Below, piece after piece: positions 23,829 through 34,472 of a stretch of DNA of 64,000 nucleotides. The translations under genes were made by a program, and so were the position numbers. The stretch is from Euonymus europaeus. Taxonomy: Eukaryota > Streptophyta > Magnoliopsida > Celastrales > Celastraceae. Every line of letters begins with the position of its first letter. The stretch's first letter is position 1. The stretch lies in assembly GCA_963580455.1 (NCBI GenBank), contig OY756965.1:1934501-1998500 (forward strand), given 5' to 3'. The notes under the pieces are model-generated. The model saw only the letters and a program-made list of their open reading frames with translations. It did no database searches and had not been told where the DNA came from.

Positions 23829-25355
23829 CTAACTCCATTTCAATAGGACTAACAATCTTATCCATCCGATGTTTAAGCAATTGGCATCATTTGGTGTCAC
23901 TCCTTCCTCCAACATTTGGTGTAAGGTATTTAGGGCTTCACATTCAAGGCCATGGATCCCATCACTCTCAATCAGTGATGTCCATGTTACTATGTCTTTA
24001 ATTATCATCTGATTGAAACACCATCTAGTACTTCGAATGCTTTGACATCCTGTGTACATGTTCAGTATACAAGTACGCAGCTGCACCTTGCCTTCTCCCA
24101 TGCTACAAATCGAGGTTCTATTAAGGTAGCCTTGAACTAAAAGCGTGGGCCATGTCCAATACTCAATCTCACAATATCCCAGGAAAATTGCATCATTACG
24201 TTGCTCAATAGATTCTGAATTTTTAAACAGAGTCACATTGAGGTGCCTCTCTATCCTTCTGGTAACAACAGCACCTCTAATAGCCAATCCAATTCTGATT
24301 CCTCTACTACCCAAAGACAACACATCATGAACAACAAAAGCATTCTCACTTCTAATCTCATACTCAATGACCAAATCAGAGTAAGCCTCACACTCCTTAT
24401 TAAAGTTCTTATTATGGGCAAAATTAAAATTCTTGCCACAAGACTTGCAACCACCAGGATAAAAAATGAAGAGTACAAATCTCCATTCACCCTCTTGTTG
24501 CACGTAGTCAATAAAGGAGACTACAAAAAACTCCATACCTGGTTTAGGGAGTTCAACGAACACCTTGTTTGCATAGGAGTTTTTGAATATTTCACATGTT
24601 GTCTCCTCCACCATTGTAGCACTCATGGGGTTTCCCTGGCTACCTTTCGATATTGTCCCAGACAAACTTAGAGTCCAAGAAAACATTTCTTGAATTGACA
24701 TTTTCACCAAAATAACCTGAACTGTCTCCAAATTCTTGGCCAAAGATTTGTGGCCACCAGGATCAAAAGTGACTCTATTGGTTCCCTCGAATGGAATCAT
24801 TTCAAGATGAAGCTCCAACGAAATCCAAGAACACATCTCTAGTTTTGACATTTTCACAAACACCATATATGCACCTATTTCATCTAGAAGAAAAAGATTG
24901 TCATTCAGTCTATAAGTTTGTGAAACAACCTCTTCATTAAGGTTGATTGGTTCGGTCTTGAACTCTTGGCTGATCTCAGTGAAATCTCTCTGAATGCTCG
25001 CCCTCAAAACCTCAGTGTAAGCCATCTCCAAATTGGATGTTGATTGTTGAGTTTGAGGGAAATCGGAAGGGTCTTCAGTTTTAGTGAAATCAGAATGGTC
25101 TTTTGATCGTTCTTTCAAGTTGTCATATTTGTTATCATCTTCCATGGTTCCAGGAAGACCCAAGGCATGATGCATTCTATCAAACTGAGAAAGAATTTTC
25201 TGAGCGGCGACACATAGTTGAACCATCATTGCTTCAATAGAAGAAAGACGTTTTTCAAGAATGGCTTCAGATTCTTGATCGTCCATGGCAGCAAACTGTT
25301 TGTGATTTGTGGATTTGCGTAGGAAGGGAAGCGTAGAACCAAAAATCGGAATCAT
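23829..25355 (-). CDS. Retroelement ORF, gag-like N-terminus fused to a PPR-like C-terminus
   Basis: A 508-codon ORF starting 57 bases past the primer-binding site. The N-terminal part (about residues 24-70, MDDQESEAILEKRLSSIEAM) looks like a short coiled coil, as at the start of many plant gag-like proteins. A middle part repeats a motif: FDPGGHKSLAKN near residue 205 and FYPGGCKSCGKN near 300, each beside VKMS- or VELPKP-like words. The last 80 residues (about 425-492, bases 23880-24083) resemble pentatricopeptide repeats: LNMYTGCQSI, then KDIVTWTSLIESDGIHGLEC and LHQMLEEGVTPND. That region looks like a fragment captured from a host PPR gene in sense orientation. No catalytic retroviral domain is visible. 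An alternative start is the ATG of MDDQ at 25286. Whether the protein does anything is unknown. Confidence 0.7.
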   Translation of the reverse strand: MIPIFGSTLPFLRKSTNHKQFAAMDDQESEAILEKRLSSIEAMMVQLCVAAQKILSQFDRMHHALGLPGTMEDDNKYDNLKERSKDHSDFTKTEDPSDFPQTQQSTSNLEMAYTEVLRASIQRDFTEISQEFKTEPINLNEEVVSQTYRLNDNLFLLDEIGAYMVFVKMSKLEMCSWISLELHLEMIPFEGTNRVTFDPGGHKSLAKNLETVQVILVKMSIQEMFSWTLSLSGTISKGSQGNPMSATMVEETTCEIFKNSYANKVFVELPKPGMEFFVVSFIDYVQQEGEWRFVLFIFYPGGCKSCGKNFNFAHNKNFNKECEAYSDLVIEYEIRSENAFVVHDVLSLGSRGIRIGLAIRGAVVTRRIERHLNVTLFKNSESIEQRNDAIFLGYCEIEYWTWPTLLVQGYLNRTSICSMGEGKVQLRTCILNMYTGCQSIRSTRWCFNQMIIKDIVTWTSLIESDGIHGLECEALNTLHQMLEEGVTPNDANCLNIGWIRLLVLLKWS

Positions 25356-25411
25356 AATACTTGATTACCCCTTTCGAACCTTAACCTTGCGGAAGGGAAC
25401 AGTAGGATCAA

Positions 25412-25429
25412 GAGACCTCTGATACCAAT
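25412..25429 (-). promoter_or_regulatory. Primer-binding site of the LTR retrotransposon
   Basis: On the minus strand this reads TTGGTATCAGAGGTCTC directly after the 5' LTR. The core TGGTATCAGAG is complementary to the 3' end of initiator methionine tRNA, the usual plant LTR primer. Confidence 0.9.
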
Positions 25430-25643
25430 TGTTAGAACCCGTTCAAACCTTGACCAAGCAACAATGGTGATGGAAGAACTTATAAGAAATACAGAGAGAA
25501 CATGGAGAAGATATACAGAAGAAAACACTTCTTTTCATATCAAAATCTTAACTGTCTTTTACAGGACTAAAGGTCAGCTTATATACTAAACTGTGACTAT
25601 CAAAACGACACTCAATAAAGCGTATTAACATAGGATCATATCA
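25430..25643 (-). repeat. 5' LTR of the non-autonomous retrotransposon
   Basis: 214 bp, 213 of which match the copy at 23303-23516. It should carry the element promoter. Confidence 0.95.
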
Positions 25644-26784
25644 GAAAAAATCAAAGCCTATACAAGATTTTCATTATCGAGATGTGGGGTAGGAAACAAT
25701 GAAAACTAAAATGCAACAGAATGCTTCCATAATGTTGAAAAGTTTAAGAAGAATGTGATTAAAATTAAAAATTTGACAAAACATTTAGTTTGGCAATATC
25801 TGTGAATGTTGTAAAACCAAGAAAAACAAAAGAAGGGGAGAGACAAGACCAAAAGCTGAGTCCAACGGTCCAACCTGGTCACCAAACTGAATATACTCCA
25901 AACAAAAATATGGTGCCCATGTCATTATTCAATAATTTTCACAACTAACTTACTGAACCCTGCAATATTCAGAACAGTAGCAGAAAGGTTTTAAACATGC
26001 ATTTAAATTTATCTTTAGGGAATTGGAAATATAGAGAACTAGATAAGTATGAAAAAACTGACTTAGGGAATATTGTGTATATATACAGAGAAGTGCACAA
26101 AATGTTTACTGAAATTCATCCAATTATATTTTTAGAGAACATTGTAGACACTCAGAGAAGTATGGAATGGGTTGCCAAAATGTTGTTTATATTCTTTCTA
26201 GAAATTGAAGACAATACAAAACCCTTAAAATCTAAAAAACTCACAAAATTTGTGATATTACTTTTTATATCAGTGACAACCAAGTCATCCAACTCTATAT
26301 TTACCCAGGAAATTAAATACTCTCCAAAAGTTATCAGCACTATATCAAGCACCAGAAAACCATATTTATTCTACCATAGTAACATACCACAGTCAGAACA
26401 AAGGCTCATATTTGCAACCTTTTGCTTGAACCAATAATTCTTTCCAGAAAAATACCCCACCATCCATGACAGTTTACCTGTTAGTGGCAGTAGTGTACAG
26501 TCCCTGAAATGAATTTGATCGGGGAGAACATTGATTCAAATCCCTCTCAAAATATTCCTTGCTCAATTGATATATGTCCCCTTTGTAAATTTCCATCCAG
26601 TTTTTTCTTCCAAAAGCTCTCGTACTGGGCTTCCAAAATCCATTTAACAAGGCGCGCAATCATATGAAACTCCAGAGCCAATACTTGAATAATTTGACAC
26701 AATTGATCTTCACAACCTACCTGAACTCAATCATGTGCAAGCTAGGTTATAAAGATAATTATAATCCAAAGTTCAGCCGGAGAA

Positions 26785-28250
26785 ATAGACTTGGCCTTGG
26801 TAACAAAAATATTTGGAATCCTTTGGTAGCAAACCTTGATTAAAAAAAAAAACACAGATTGGAGGAGGAATTGTCTCTCTAAAGCTGGGAGGCTGACACT
26901 TATTAAAAGTACGCTAACTAACCTCCCTATCAATATTCTGCTTACTCTTCCCATTCCTTCCTCCATTGCAGGTAGACTCGAATCAATCATGGTGCAGGTT
27001 TTGGTGGGGTAATTATATGGAGAATAGGAAAGTGCACTTGGTGAACTGGAACTGTGTCATGCTCCCAAAAGAGGTTGGAGGCCTTGGGATCAAATTTCCA
27101 AGCACGTTTAAACAGGCAGTTCTTGGTAAATGGTTATGGAGGTTTGCCATCAACAAAGATCACTTGTGGCGGAAAGTAATTGCGTGCAAGAAGGGCACAA
27201 ACGTCAATGGCTGGTCCACCAAGCAGAATAGTGCACCATACGGATGCAGTATGTGGAGAACAATTAGAAAAGGCTGGGAGGCTTGGTTTGCTTTTACCTA
27301 CTTCCAAGCTGGTAGAGGCAACTCTATTGGCTTTTGGAAAGACCATTGGACAGGATATACATCATTTAGGGATTCTTTTCCTAGCTTATACACTTTGGCT
27401 TTTCTGAAAGAGGAATCCATCAGCCAGTTACTTCAATCTTCTGCTGGTGGCACTTCTGGGGATATCAACTTTATTCGTGAGGAACAAGATTGAGAAGTGG
27501 ATATATTGATTATGTTCAGAAATTTCTGGAGCTGTGTGTATAATGCTAAAATCAACCCTGTTTTTGATGACAAAATCGGGTAGAAGGCAATAAAAAACAA
27601 CTGTTTCGATGTGAGTTGATTAGTTGCACACTTGCACCCTTGGGAATTCTCGCTTCTCTTCCCTTGGCAGTGGTTCTGGAAGGCTAAGGCGCTTCCTAAA
27701 TATGTTTTCTTTTGTTGGGAGGTTGTTTAGGGTGGAATAATAACTATATACAATTTGCAAAGGAGAGGCTATTCTATGGTGAGTAGATGCTGTCTCTGTA
27801 AAGCAGGTATGAAATCAATTAATCATCTCTCTTTTAGCACTGCCCTTGGTGTTCTAAAATTTGGGTCTTCCAAAATTTGGGCAAATGCTCAGATGAGATG
27901 AGCATTTCTTGGGTCTCTAGCTATACAGTGGACAAAGAATTAATGTCTTCGAAGTCTATACTCTATAGGCAGGGACAAACAGCAAAGAAGCATCATTCAA
28001 CTGGTTCCAAAATATGTGATGTGGATGCTTTGGCGAAAGGAATAGCAGAATCTTCAACAACAAGGAATCCTCCATAGGCACGTTCCTAAACAGCTGGTTT
28101 GATTGCATTAGGTTTTGGTGTTCGTCTTTTTCTGGGAATATATTTGTTCATCTTTGATTATTTGAATCTTTCTCCCTTGTAATCTGTTTGGGTTCTCCCA
28201 CCTTAGTGCTTAAATAAAAAAAATTCCATTCAAAAAAAAACAAATTGGCC
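26785..28250 (+). mobile_element. 5'-truncated LINE relic in DUF1664 intron 6
   Basis: The + strand carries the 3' end of a plant L1-type element. Near 26860-26970 a frame-broken stretch matches the RT C-terminal SKAGRLTLI region. The open stretch 26966-27493 contains RKVHLVNWNCVMLPKEVGGL then GIKFPSTFKQAVLGKWLWRF and SIGFWKDHWTG, classic LINE wording. A zinc-binding RT-associated part follows at about 27660-27880 with several stops. The element ends in an A-rich tail at 28217-28250. It lies antisense to the DUF1664 gene. Confidence 0.85.
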
Positions 28251-29836
28251 CTAAAGTTAGTCTAACTTGAACCAGTAATCTCATAGGAATCGCTCCACCA
28301 ACTAATAAATTACTATACCGAAAGCTTATTCTTGAAGAAACTAGAAAGTTGCGCAAAATAAGAGAAACTTTGATAAGTGAAACAATAACTTACAGAAATT
28401 CTGTCTTTCGCAGAATTCAGCAGTTTTTCCAAGTTTGTAACTGCGGTTTTTATCTCAAGCTTTGTCATATACATGAGGTCTGAGAATGAGAAACCCTAGT
28501 CGTAGAAGAAATAAACAAGTTACCAGAACAGATAGATCCCACTTACAATTCCAGTAAAAGTACTACACGAAAAAAAAAATCAGCATTATAATTCCAAAAT
28601 CAATCCAGTGGCTTAAACATTAAAACAACATAACACAACAAAAATTTTAAAAAATATATACAAACATACAAAATCCAAGAAAGTAAATTATAAAAACAGG
28701 TACCTTCCACCACATTTAACCATAACCCAATGCCCCCAAAGTAGCAGCTGGAACTATGAGAGAGGACATCTTAGCTGGAAAAGTCGAGTCAAATAATAAA
28801 CATGCTTCTTTTCAAAAACTAAAATGGAGCTAAAGCATGTTTCAGAAGCAAGTAGCAGCAATTGCATTTTTTTACCAGACAATCTACAGCATATCATGAT
28901 TCCCAAACACAATAAAAATTATGATTTATGACACCAGGTTACAAGTCCAAAAGAGTATTCCAATACATCATTCCGATGAATTTAAACTGTTACACAACAA
29001 TCTGACCTGAATTTCCATTCAGAACCATTATTTGGCGTCCTCCTGAAGCTAGTTGCCGAACCTCCATCGATAACCGTCTCACCTATAAAGAATTTCCATA
29101 GAGTGTACAACACGCAAAAAAAAAAAAAAAAAGTCAACATTCCTCCACCGCTTCTTAAAATGTAAAAACACACATTACCTGAGCTGCGAGGGCATCGGAC
29201 AACTCAGCATTTCCATCTGACCGTTCTCCCGATTTTTCCATTCTCTTCACCAGAGACTGTCATTAAGAGAACATTCTTTTATACCCACACAAGAAGATAT
29301 TAACATCAGGAATCCCCAGTTTGTCTGCAAAAAAATTGAAGGTTCTTAACACCGTAATCTCAGCTAAAGTCACAAAATCCAATTGAGACCGACAACACAA
29401 GCGAACACAACTAAACGAGATATTCGTCTCATTCCTCGCAACAACCAAAAGCTAGGAGTAAATTAAATGAGCTTTGCTTGATTCTTCAATTTTTTTTATT
29501 AAAATTCTACCCGATCAAATTCAAATCTCAAGCAACGTTTACCTAAACGAGCTCTGATTAACAAGCTACACAGAAAGTAACGACAGGTACAATACCTGCA
29601 GTTCTCCGATCAAGTCAGCGAGTTATCCGTTCTTCATCAGAATCGTACCGGTGTATCCTGTGTAATACAACCCCGGGAAAAAAAATCGGATCATAGTAGT
29701 CCTCAGCGAGTAAGCGCATCGAAATACACGTTTAGCCGTAGAGTCAGGTGTGTCAAATCGAATCACTAACGGGAAAAGTACCTGCTCCGGCAATGATCAA
29801 GATCCTAGAGACTCCGATTCCGTTCTGCATTGCCAT

Positions 29837-30202
29837 CGCTCCAATTGTAGGTTGCCAACGGGGACTACAGATTTGTTGGTGGAACGAAGATGCTCCACCA
29901 CTGCAATATGGGAATATGTATTGTTTACGTGCCTATATTTAAAATATGTGTTTTGCTCATCTTTGTTCTATTGAAATGGGATGGAGAAAGGGTCACCGGG
30001 GTTTAACTGCATTTGGAGTAGTACAAAGAGTTATTTTATTTTTAAAAAATTACAAATGTGATCTAATCATAATTATTAGTTCAATGGTATAGTGTTTGAA
30101 CTAAAAATTGCACATAAATCGTAATTGTTAAAAAATAAAAGTTGAAGAAGACTCATGGTGCTCCGACTTTTCAGATCGATGGATTGCCAACTCTAATCCA
30201 TT
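29837..30202. promoter_or_regulatory. Probable DUF1664 promoter region
   Basis: Upstream of the DUF1664 start on the minus strand. No coding signal; no promoter element could be fixed with confidence. Confidence 0.35.
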
Positions 30203-31414
30203 AGGGATGAAAGTGGGTCGGGCCGGCATTTTATTTTAGGTAGGCTCGAGCTCGACCCAAGCCCTATAGGATCTCAAACAAACAGGATTGGCTCGACTCA
30301 TTTCAAAATATTAGGCCCTAAGCCCGGCTCGTATGGAACGTATTTATATATAAAGGGCTTCTAATAACAGCCCTTAGATGAGATAGACGTGCAGAATTAA
30401 AAGCCACAAAATCACAACTTACTCTCTCTCTTCTCCTGTGCAACAGAGGTATCTCAACCTAGAAAGAAGAATCGCCTCTCCTCCCCTGCAAAGAAGACCG
30501 ATTCTCACCTTCTCGATTCTTTGGACTTTGGGTTCCTCGATTAAGGCGAGTGATCTTATGGGTTCTTCATGGGTTCAGCCTTCTTTGGGCCTTTGATTAA
30601 GCCTTCAGTTCTTCAATTTATGCTTCGGATGTTCTGGGTTTTTTTAGTATGGCTTCGTATATGCTAGGTTCTTTGATTTAGGTCTTCTTTTACTGCCTAT
30701 TTGTTCGAATTTCATTTATCTCAATTTCTTCTCTTTTTTTTGGGTGTGGAGGTCAATCCACTTGTTGTAACAAGACTTTTGATTAGAGTGTATAGCCATA
30801 TTTATGAAGATGAAAGTTGCAATGATTCAATTTCCACTTGAATTTTTACTATTTTGATGATTTTTACTGGTTTCTTCTCATGGCTGGATTAAAAGCTTGT
30901 TTGATAATGACAAAGATTTATGACATCTGATATTGTGTGGTTTTGTGTATATAGATGTTTTGTAATTACTAACGAATTAAATTGGTTCGTATATTTGTAC
31001 TGATCATTGTTCAACACTTGAGAGAGATTATTCCTACAGCTCCCTTTTTGGGGATTGTTGCTCGAGATGAGTGTTTTGGCAAATCTATGACAGAAGCGCT
31101 GCATCAGGTCGAGATGGGTAATGCGTTTTGCAGGGGAAAAGGACATGATAAGAGAGAGAATAAGTGGTCATTTTGTGGCTTTTAATCTTGTACGACTATC
31201 TCATCTAACAGCTTCTATTAGAAACCCATTAATTTTGAAAATACGGACGCCCGTATAAGAGAAAAATTATATGTATATATACATATAAATATATTATATG
31301 AAGGCCCTAGGGCCTATGAGTTGGGTTTCTTCAGGCCCAAGCTCGGCCCTTTTAACTTACAAGCTGAGCCTATGACGGGCCATCTGCGAGCTGCTCGGCC
31401 CACATTCATCCCTA
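30203..31414. mobile_element. Outer inverted-repeat element, interrupted by a nested element
   Basis: The left end begins TAGGGATGAAAGTGGGTCGG and the right end, read on the minus strand, begins TAGGGATGAATGTGGGCCGA; both continue into G/C-rich text of GGGCC and GCTCG words. These look like terminal inverted repeats of a DNA transposon or foldback element of about 340 bp. An ~870-bp second element (30355-31227) splits it. I found no clean target-site duplication. Confidence 0.55.
30355..31227. mobile_element. Nested TIR element, possible Mutator-like (Pack-MULE-like)
   Basis: Terminal inverted repeats of about 65 bp: the left end GGGCTTCTAATA followed by TTAGATGAGATAG and ATTAAAAGCCACAAAAT is repeated in reverse at the right end (31163-31227). 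The interior starts with a CT-rich leader-like stretch (30420-30540) and includes an open frame at 30982-31185 (+) reading MVRIFVLIIVQHLREIIPTA. That frame and the leader could be captured host sequence. No transposase is present, so the element is non-autonomous. The long TIR suggests the Mutator group, but I could not confirm a 9-11 bp target duplication. Confidence 0.65.
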
Positions 31415-33158
31415 TGACGGTAGTTGGATGATTGACCTAGAGCTTCGGCCATGAGGGATAAAGAGAAGAGGAAGAGAGAGAAGGGGAGAGTGAGGAGTAG
31501 ATGAGAAAGAATTTGAGAGTGTGTATTCGTTTGATATTTCAAAAATAAAAAATTTATTTTCTCACATGCTGAGTCATCTGCTATGTATGGGAGTGGGCTA
31601 CCTAACACTGCTGCTATTTCAATACGTAGAATTAGAATTTTACGTTGCTGAATATTTTTTTTTAAATAACGAGGATAACAATAATAATTTTACTTCCATA
31701 ATATTAATAAATTTTAAAATATTGATTCCATTTATGATAATTCATTATCAATAATGAAAATAAAATTTACCCAATCACTATTCATTATTGATGATAATTT
31801 AATTTTTTTTGAAAGGATCGGATTTTAAATCATTAGATGAAAATTATACATTTCGAATTTCAAGATCATTGTTTCACATCATCATACATCAACTTTAAAT
31901 TGGAAGACATGAAAAGAAGACAAAGTAATATTCACACAATAACACCACAAAAATAAGAAGAATAAAGAAGTTGATGTATTCAACACATAATAACATGACA
32001 AAATATAAAGAATCTAGAAAGAAATTCATGTAATTACACTCCACTATGGAGGGTCCCTTGACCCTTGTTCTATCAGTTTTTTTTTCTTCCTTCTCCATTT
32101 GCTCTGTTTTTCAGGATCTAAAAGAACTACTTGAATCTCCAAGAAGAAGAGTGAATTCCTAAATAACACAAACGCACGACACTCGACACTCACGAGGCAT
32201 ATAGTTGACATTTAGAAGGAAATGAGGCGAGGTAAGAATAGAAATCACTCATTTTTCTTATTTGATTGAATTTGAAAGTGTGAAATCCCAATCTCCTTCT
32301 ATCGGACACCCATATTCCCCTCTCAATGGATATTAGCGAAGCTCACTGAAAATGTGAGATAAGTTAATCTCTACAATAGAGAACGTGTTTTGATATTTTA
32401 AAAATTATTTTATCCCTTATTTATTTAATTAAACTAAGCAATTCCATGTGTACTGTGTTGCATATCATAAATTAAGGTATTGTATTGTGTTTGGTGAACA
32501 TGGCGTGTGAAGGCATATCACACTAGCGTATAAACTAGTGCACTCTATACCAAACAAGGGCATAATGTTTCATCTCACTGACCTCAAAGACTATTGACAT
32601 CGTCAAGTAATAGCACAAATCACAGCGCACACTCTGATGTGGGTGTAGGGAAGTAAATTAGAGAGACCAAATTAGGTCCAGTTCAGTGATTGAATTTTTT
32701 TCCCATTTTGATCAGTTCCAAATCCCATTCCAAACACAAATTTTTGTTCGATTTATAATCAGATACAAATTTAAATATAATTTTTTTGTTTGATTTAGAT
32801 GTTCAATCCCTAATTTAAATTGAATAACTATCTGATTTATTTGTCTTGATTTAAACTAATCTAAATATAGTCAATTCATTTCGTCCAAAAATCTAAATTA
32901 TTTCAACTTCTAACATACAAAATTTTGTAAACACCTTATATCATATTGGAGAAGCCCTTGAAAAATATATCATGCTTTGTAGTATATACACACATCTAAT
33001 CAGCGACAAACCAGGAACCCTGAAAAGGAGTTAAAGGTAGCCTTACCCATCCATCATCTCTCTTATCTTACCTCTTTGTCTTTCTTTGTCCCCCACTAGA
33101 TCTCTTCTTTCTTAAAAGCCCATTTTGAGTTCTGGACATTTCGAACTCGTAAACAAGG
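31415..33158. other. Intergenic region upstream of the RIN4-like gene
   Basis: AT-rich with no supported gene. A diverged dispersed repeat occupies about 32660-32935. The last 150 bases are CT-rich and probably form the promoter and 5' UTR of the RIN4-like gene. Confidence 0.5.
32660..32935 (+). repeat. Fourth, diverged copy of the dispersed repeat
   Basis: It shows the same order of words as 16544-16775 and 20090-20345: CCAAACACAAAT, a GATTTAGATGTTCAATCCCTA stretch, TTAAACTAATCTAAATATAG, AAAAATCTAAATTATTTCAA and a final ACATACAAAATTTTGTAAAC. Similarity is partial. Confidence 0.4.
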
Positions 33159-34472
33159 ATGGAAGTAAGATTTTTGCAGTTTTACTATTCAGGATTCTTC
33201 GGTCCTGAAATGTTTGGTTGGTTTAATGTTGGATTAACTTGGTTTGACGGGGGGTTTGTGTAGGATTATTACAAGAGGAGTTACGTGCCGGCATTTGGTA
33301 GCTGGGATTGGAACAACGATCTTCCTTTCACTCAGTGTTTCGAGTCAGTTAGGCAGGCTGGGTTGCTTCGCTACAGTTACTCCGAAGATCGTGATCTCTA
33401 CGTCGCTGGTGATTTGTACGAGGACGACGTCGTTGCACCTGCCGTGATTGTAGTTCCTCGCCGAAGAGTAAGCGACACCGTTTTTGTCCTTTTGGTTTAT
33501 ATACTTGTTTCTTTGTTTGTCTGATTTGATTTCTCTAGTTTTTTTTTTTTAAAAGAATTGTAGATTTGCCATACTCCAATCCTTTCACGCATGATTTACA
33601 TAATATTCTCACCAAAAGAGGCAAAGACAAAAGGTTTGTAAAGATAGAGGCATAGAGCAATTTAGCCTTTTGATTTATAAAAGAAATAAAAGAAAACGAA
33701 AGTTTCTTATTCTTCTTTTCCTCCAATGGCTTTCATAATTTCATATGTAGTCGTAGATGTGTTTTTCATATAGGTGAGGATGCCATGATGGTAACGGATA
33801 GACATAGCAACTAGTTAGCGGGTTAATAATACATAGGTGACTGAAAAATGATCCGCATTTTATTTTAATCATCCGAAGTTTAAACGTTTCAAATCAATCA
33901 CTCAAACTTCGAATTTATACAAGTCTCATCACCCGGTTAAGTTTTTCCAAATTTGGCCATATTAAGATGCTAGCCTAGCCATAACACATGACTATATGAC
34001 ATATACCATGATGCATCTACTATCTAATCGATGATCACAGAAATGGTTGGTAGTATTTATGATAATTTGGGAGATTTAGTGATAATTTTAATTTGATGTG
34101 TTTCAGAGAGAGAAGCAAAGTAATTGGGTTGTGAGTGAGGTGAAGGAACCACCAAGCCCCACTGCCATTATCATGAACAGGCCAACACCTAAACCTGTTG
34201 ATGAAGATTTGTACATGATATCACCAGACCCACTTCATGTCAAGTCCAGAAAGGTAATAGCTCCTCATAAATCCCTTTAATCTCAGTTTTCTTAAAAGTT
34301 GGACTTAGTTTAATATTTAAGCTTTTTTAACTATTAAGCCTTGCTTTTTAGTAAACTAATTAGCAATAGTTCTTCTCTTTTTGACTTTCACAAAAGTGTT
34401 TAGTGTCTTTTTTTGCAGAAGAAAGGATTGGGTTTCCTTTCAAGCTGCTTGATACCAGCTTGTGCTGCTTGA
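33159..34472 (+). CDS. RIN4/NOI-domain protein, short
   Basis: Four exons, 33159-33164, 33264-33467, 34107-34253 and 34419-34472, give a 136-residue protein. The first exon supplies only Met-Glu. Residues 10-34 carry the AvrRpt2-cleavage (NOI) motif: VPAFGSWDWNNDLPFTQCFE, with the central FGxW and the PFTQCF block of RIN4-like proteins. RIN4 relatives are membrane-associated hubs or targets in plant immunity and exocytosis. The C-terminus KKKGLGFLSSCLIPACAA has basic residues and two Cys, fitting lipid anchoring at the plasma membrane, as the Cys cluster does in RIN4. All introns are GT-AG and the frame is intact. The protein is shorter than RIN4 itself (about 210 residues) and has only one NOI motif. 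Exact function is not known. Confidence 0.85.

Larger units (their letters stand above)
23303..25643 (-). mobile_element. Young non-autonomous LTR retrotransposon (2341 bp)
   Basis: Two 214-bp LTRs (23303-23516 and 25430-25643) bound the element; each begins TG and ends CA, and they differ at one base. Read on the minus strand, the 5' LTR is followed by ATTGGTATCAGAGG, a primer-binding site for initiator methionine tRNA. A purine tract containing AAGGGGGAAG stands just before the 3' LTR. The flanks gaaat (23298-23302) and gaaaa (25644-25648) are a near-match target duplication. The interior has one long ORF and no protease, integrase or reverse transcriptase, so mobility must depend on a helper. 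It sits inside intron 6 of the DUF1664 gene in the same orientation. Confidence 0.92.
21678..29836 (-). pseudogene. DUF1664 coiled-coil protein gene with two premature stops
   Basis: Nine phase-consistent exons: 29782-29836, 29596-29657, 29179-29256, 29007-29082, 28704-28774, 28394-28495, 23177-23266, and, less certainly, 22643-22675 and 21678-21752. Joined length is 214 codons. The family signature is clear: MAMQNGIGVSRILIIAGA and YTGTILMKNG at the start, VRRLSMEVRQLASGGRQIMV, a short hydrophobic MSSLIVPAATLGALGYG segment, MWWK then GFSFSDLMYMTK, and a coiled-coil exon AVQKYLTRKIDSVHDKMELQ. Exon 2 has an in-frame TAA at 29623-29625 after KNG, and exon 5 has TAA at 28716-28718 within the conserved GYG-MWW. 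Intron 6 is 5.1 kb and carries an LTR retrotransposon only 36 bases from the exon 7 acceptor. Function of DUF1664 is unknown. The stops imply a pseudogene or a transcript that is not translated in full. Confidence 0.75.

Noticed and set aside
24243..24671. 142-codon + strand frame inside the retroelement
   Set aside because: Antisense to the 508-codon element ORF and without recognisable features.
25997..26437. 146-codon + strand frame in DUF1664 intron 6
   Set aside because: AT-driven composition and no family; not enough to call a gene.
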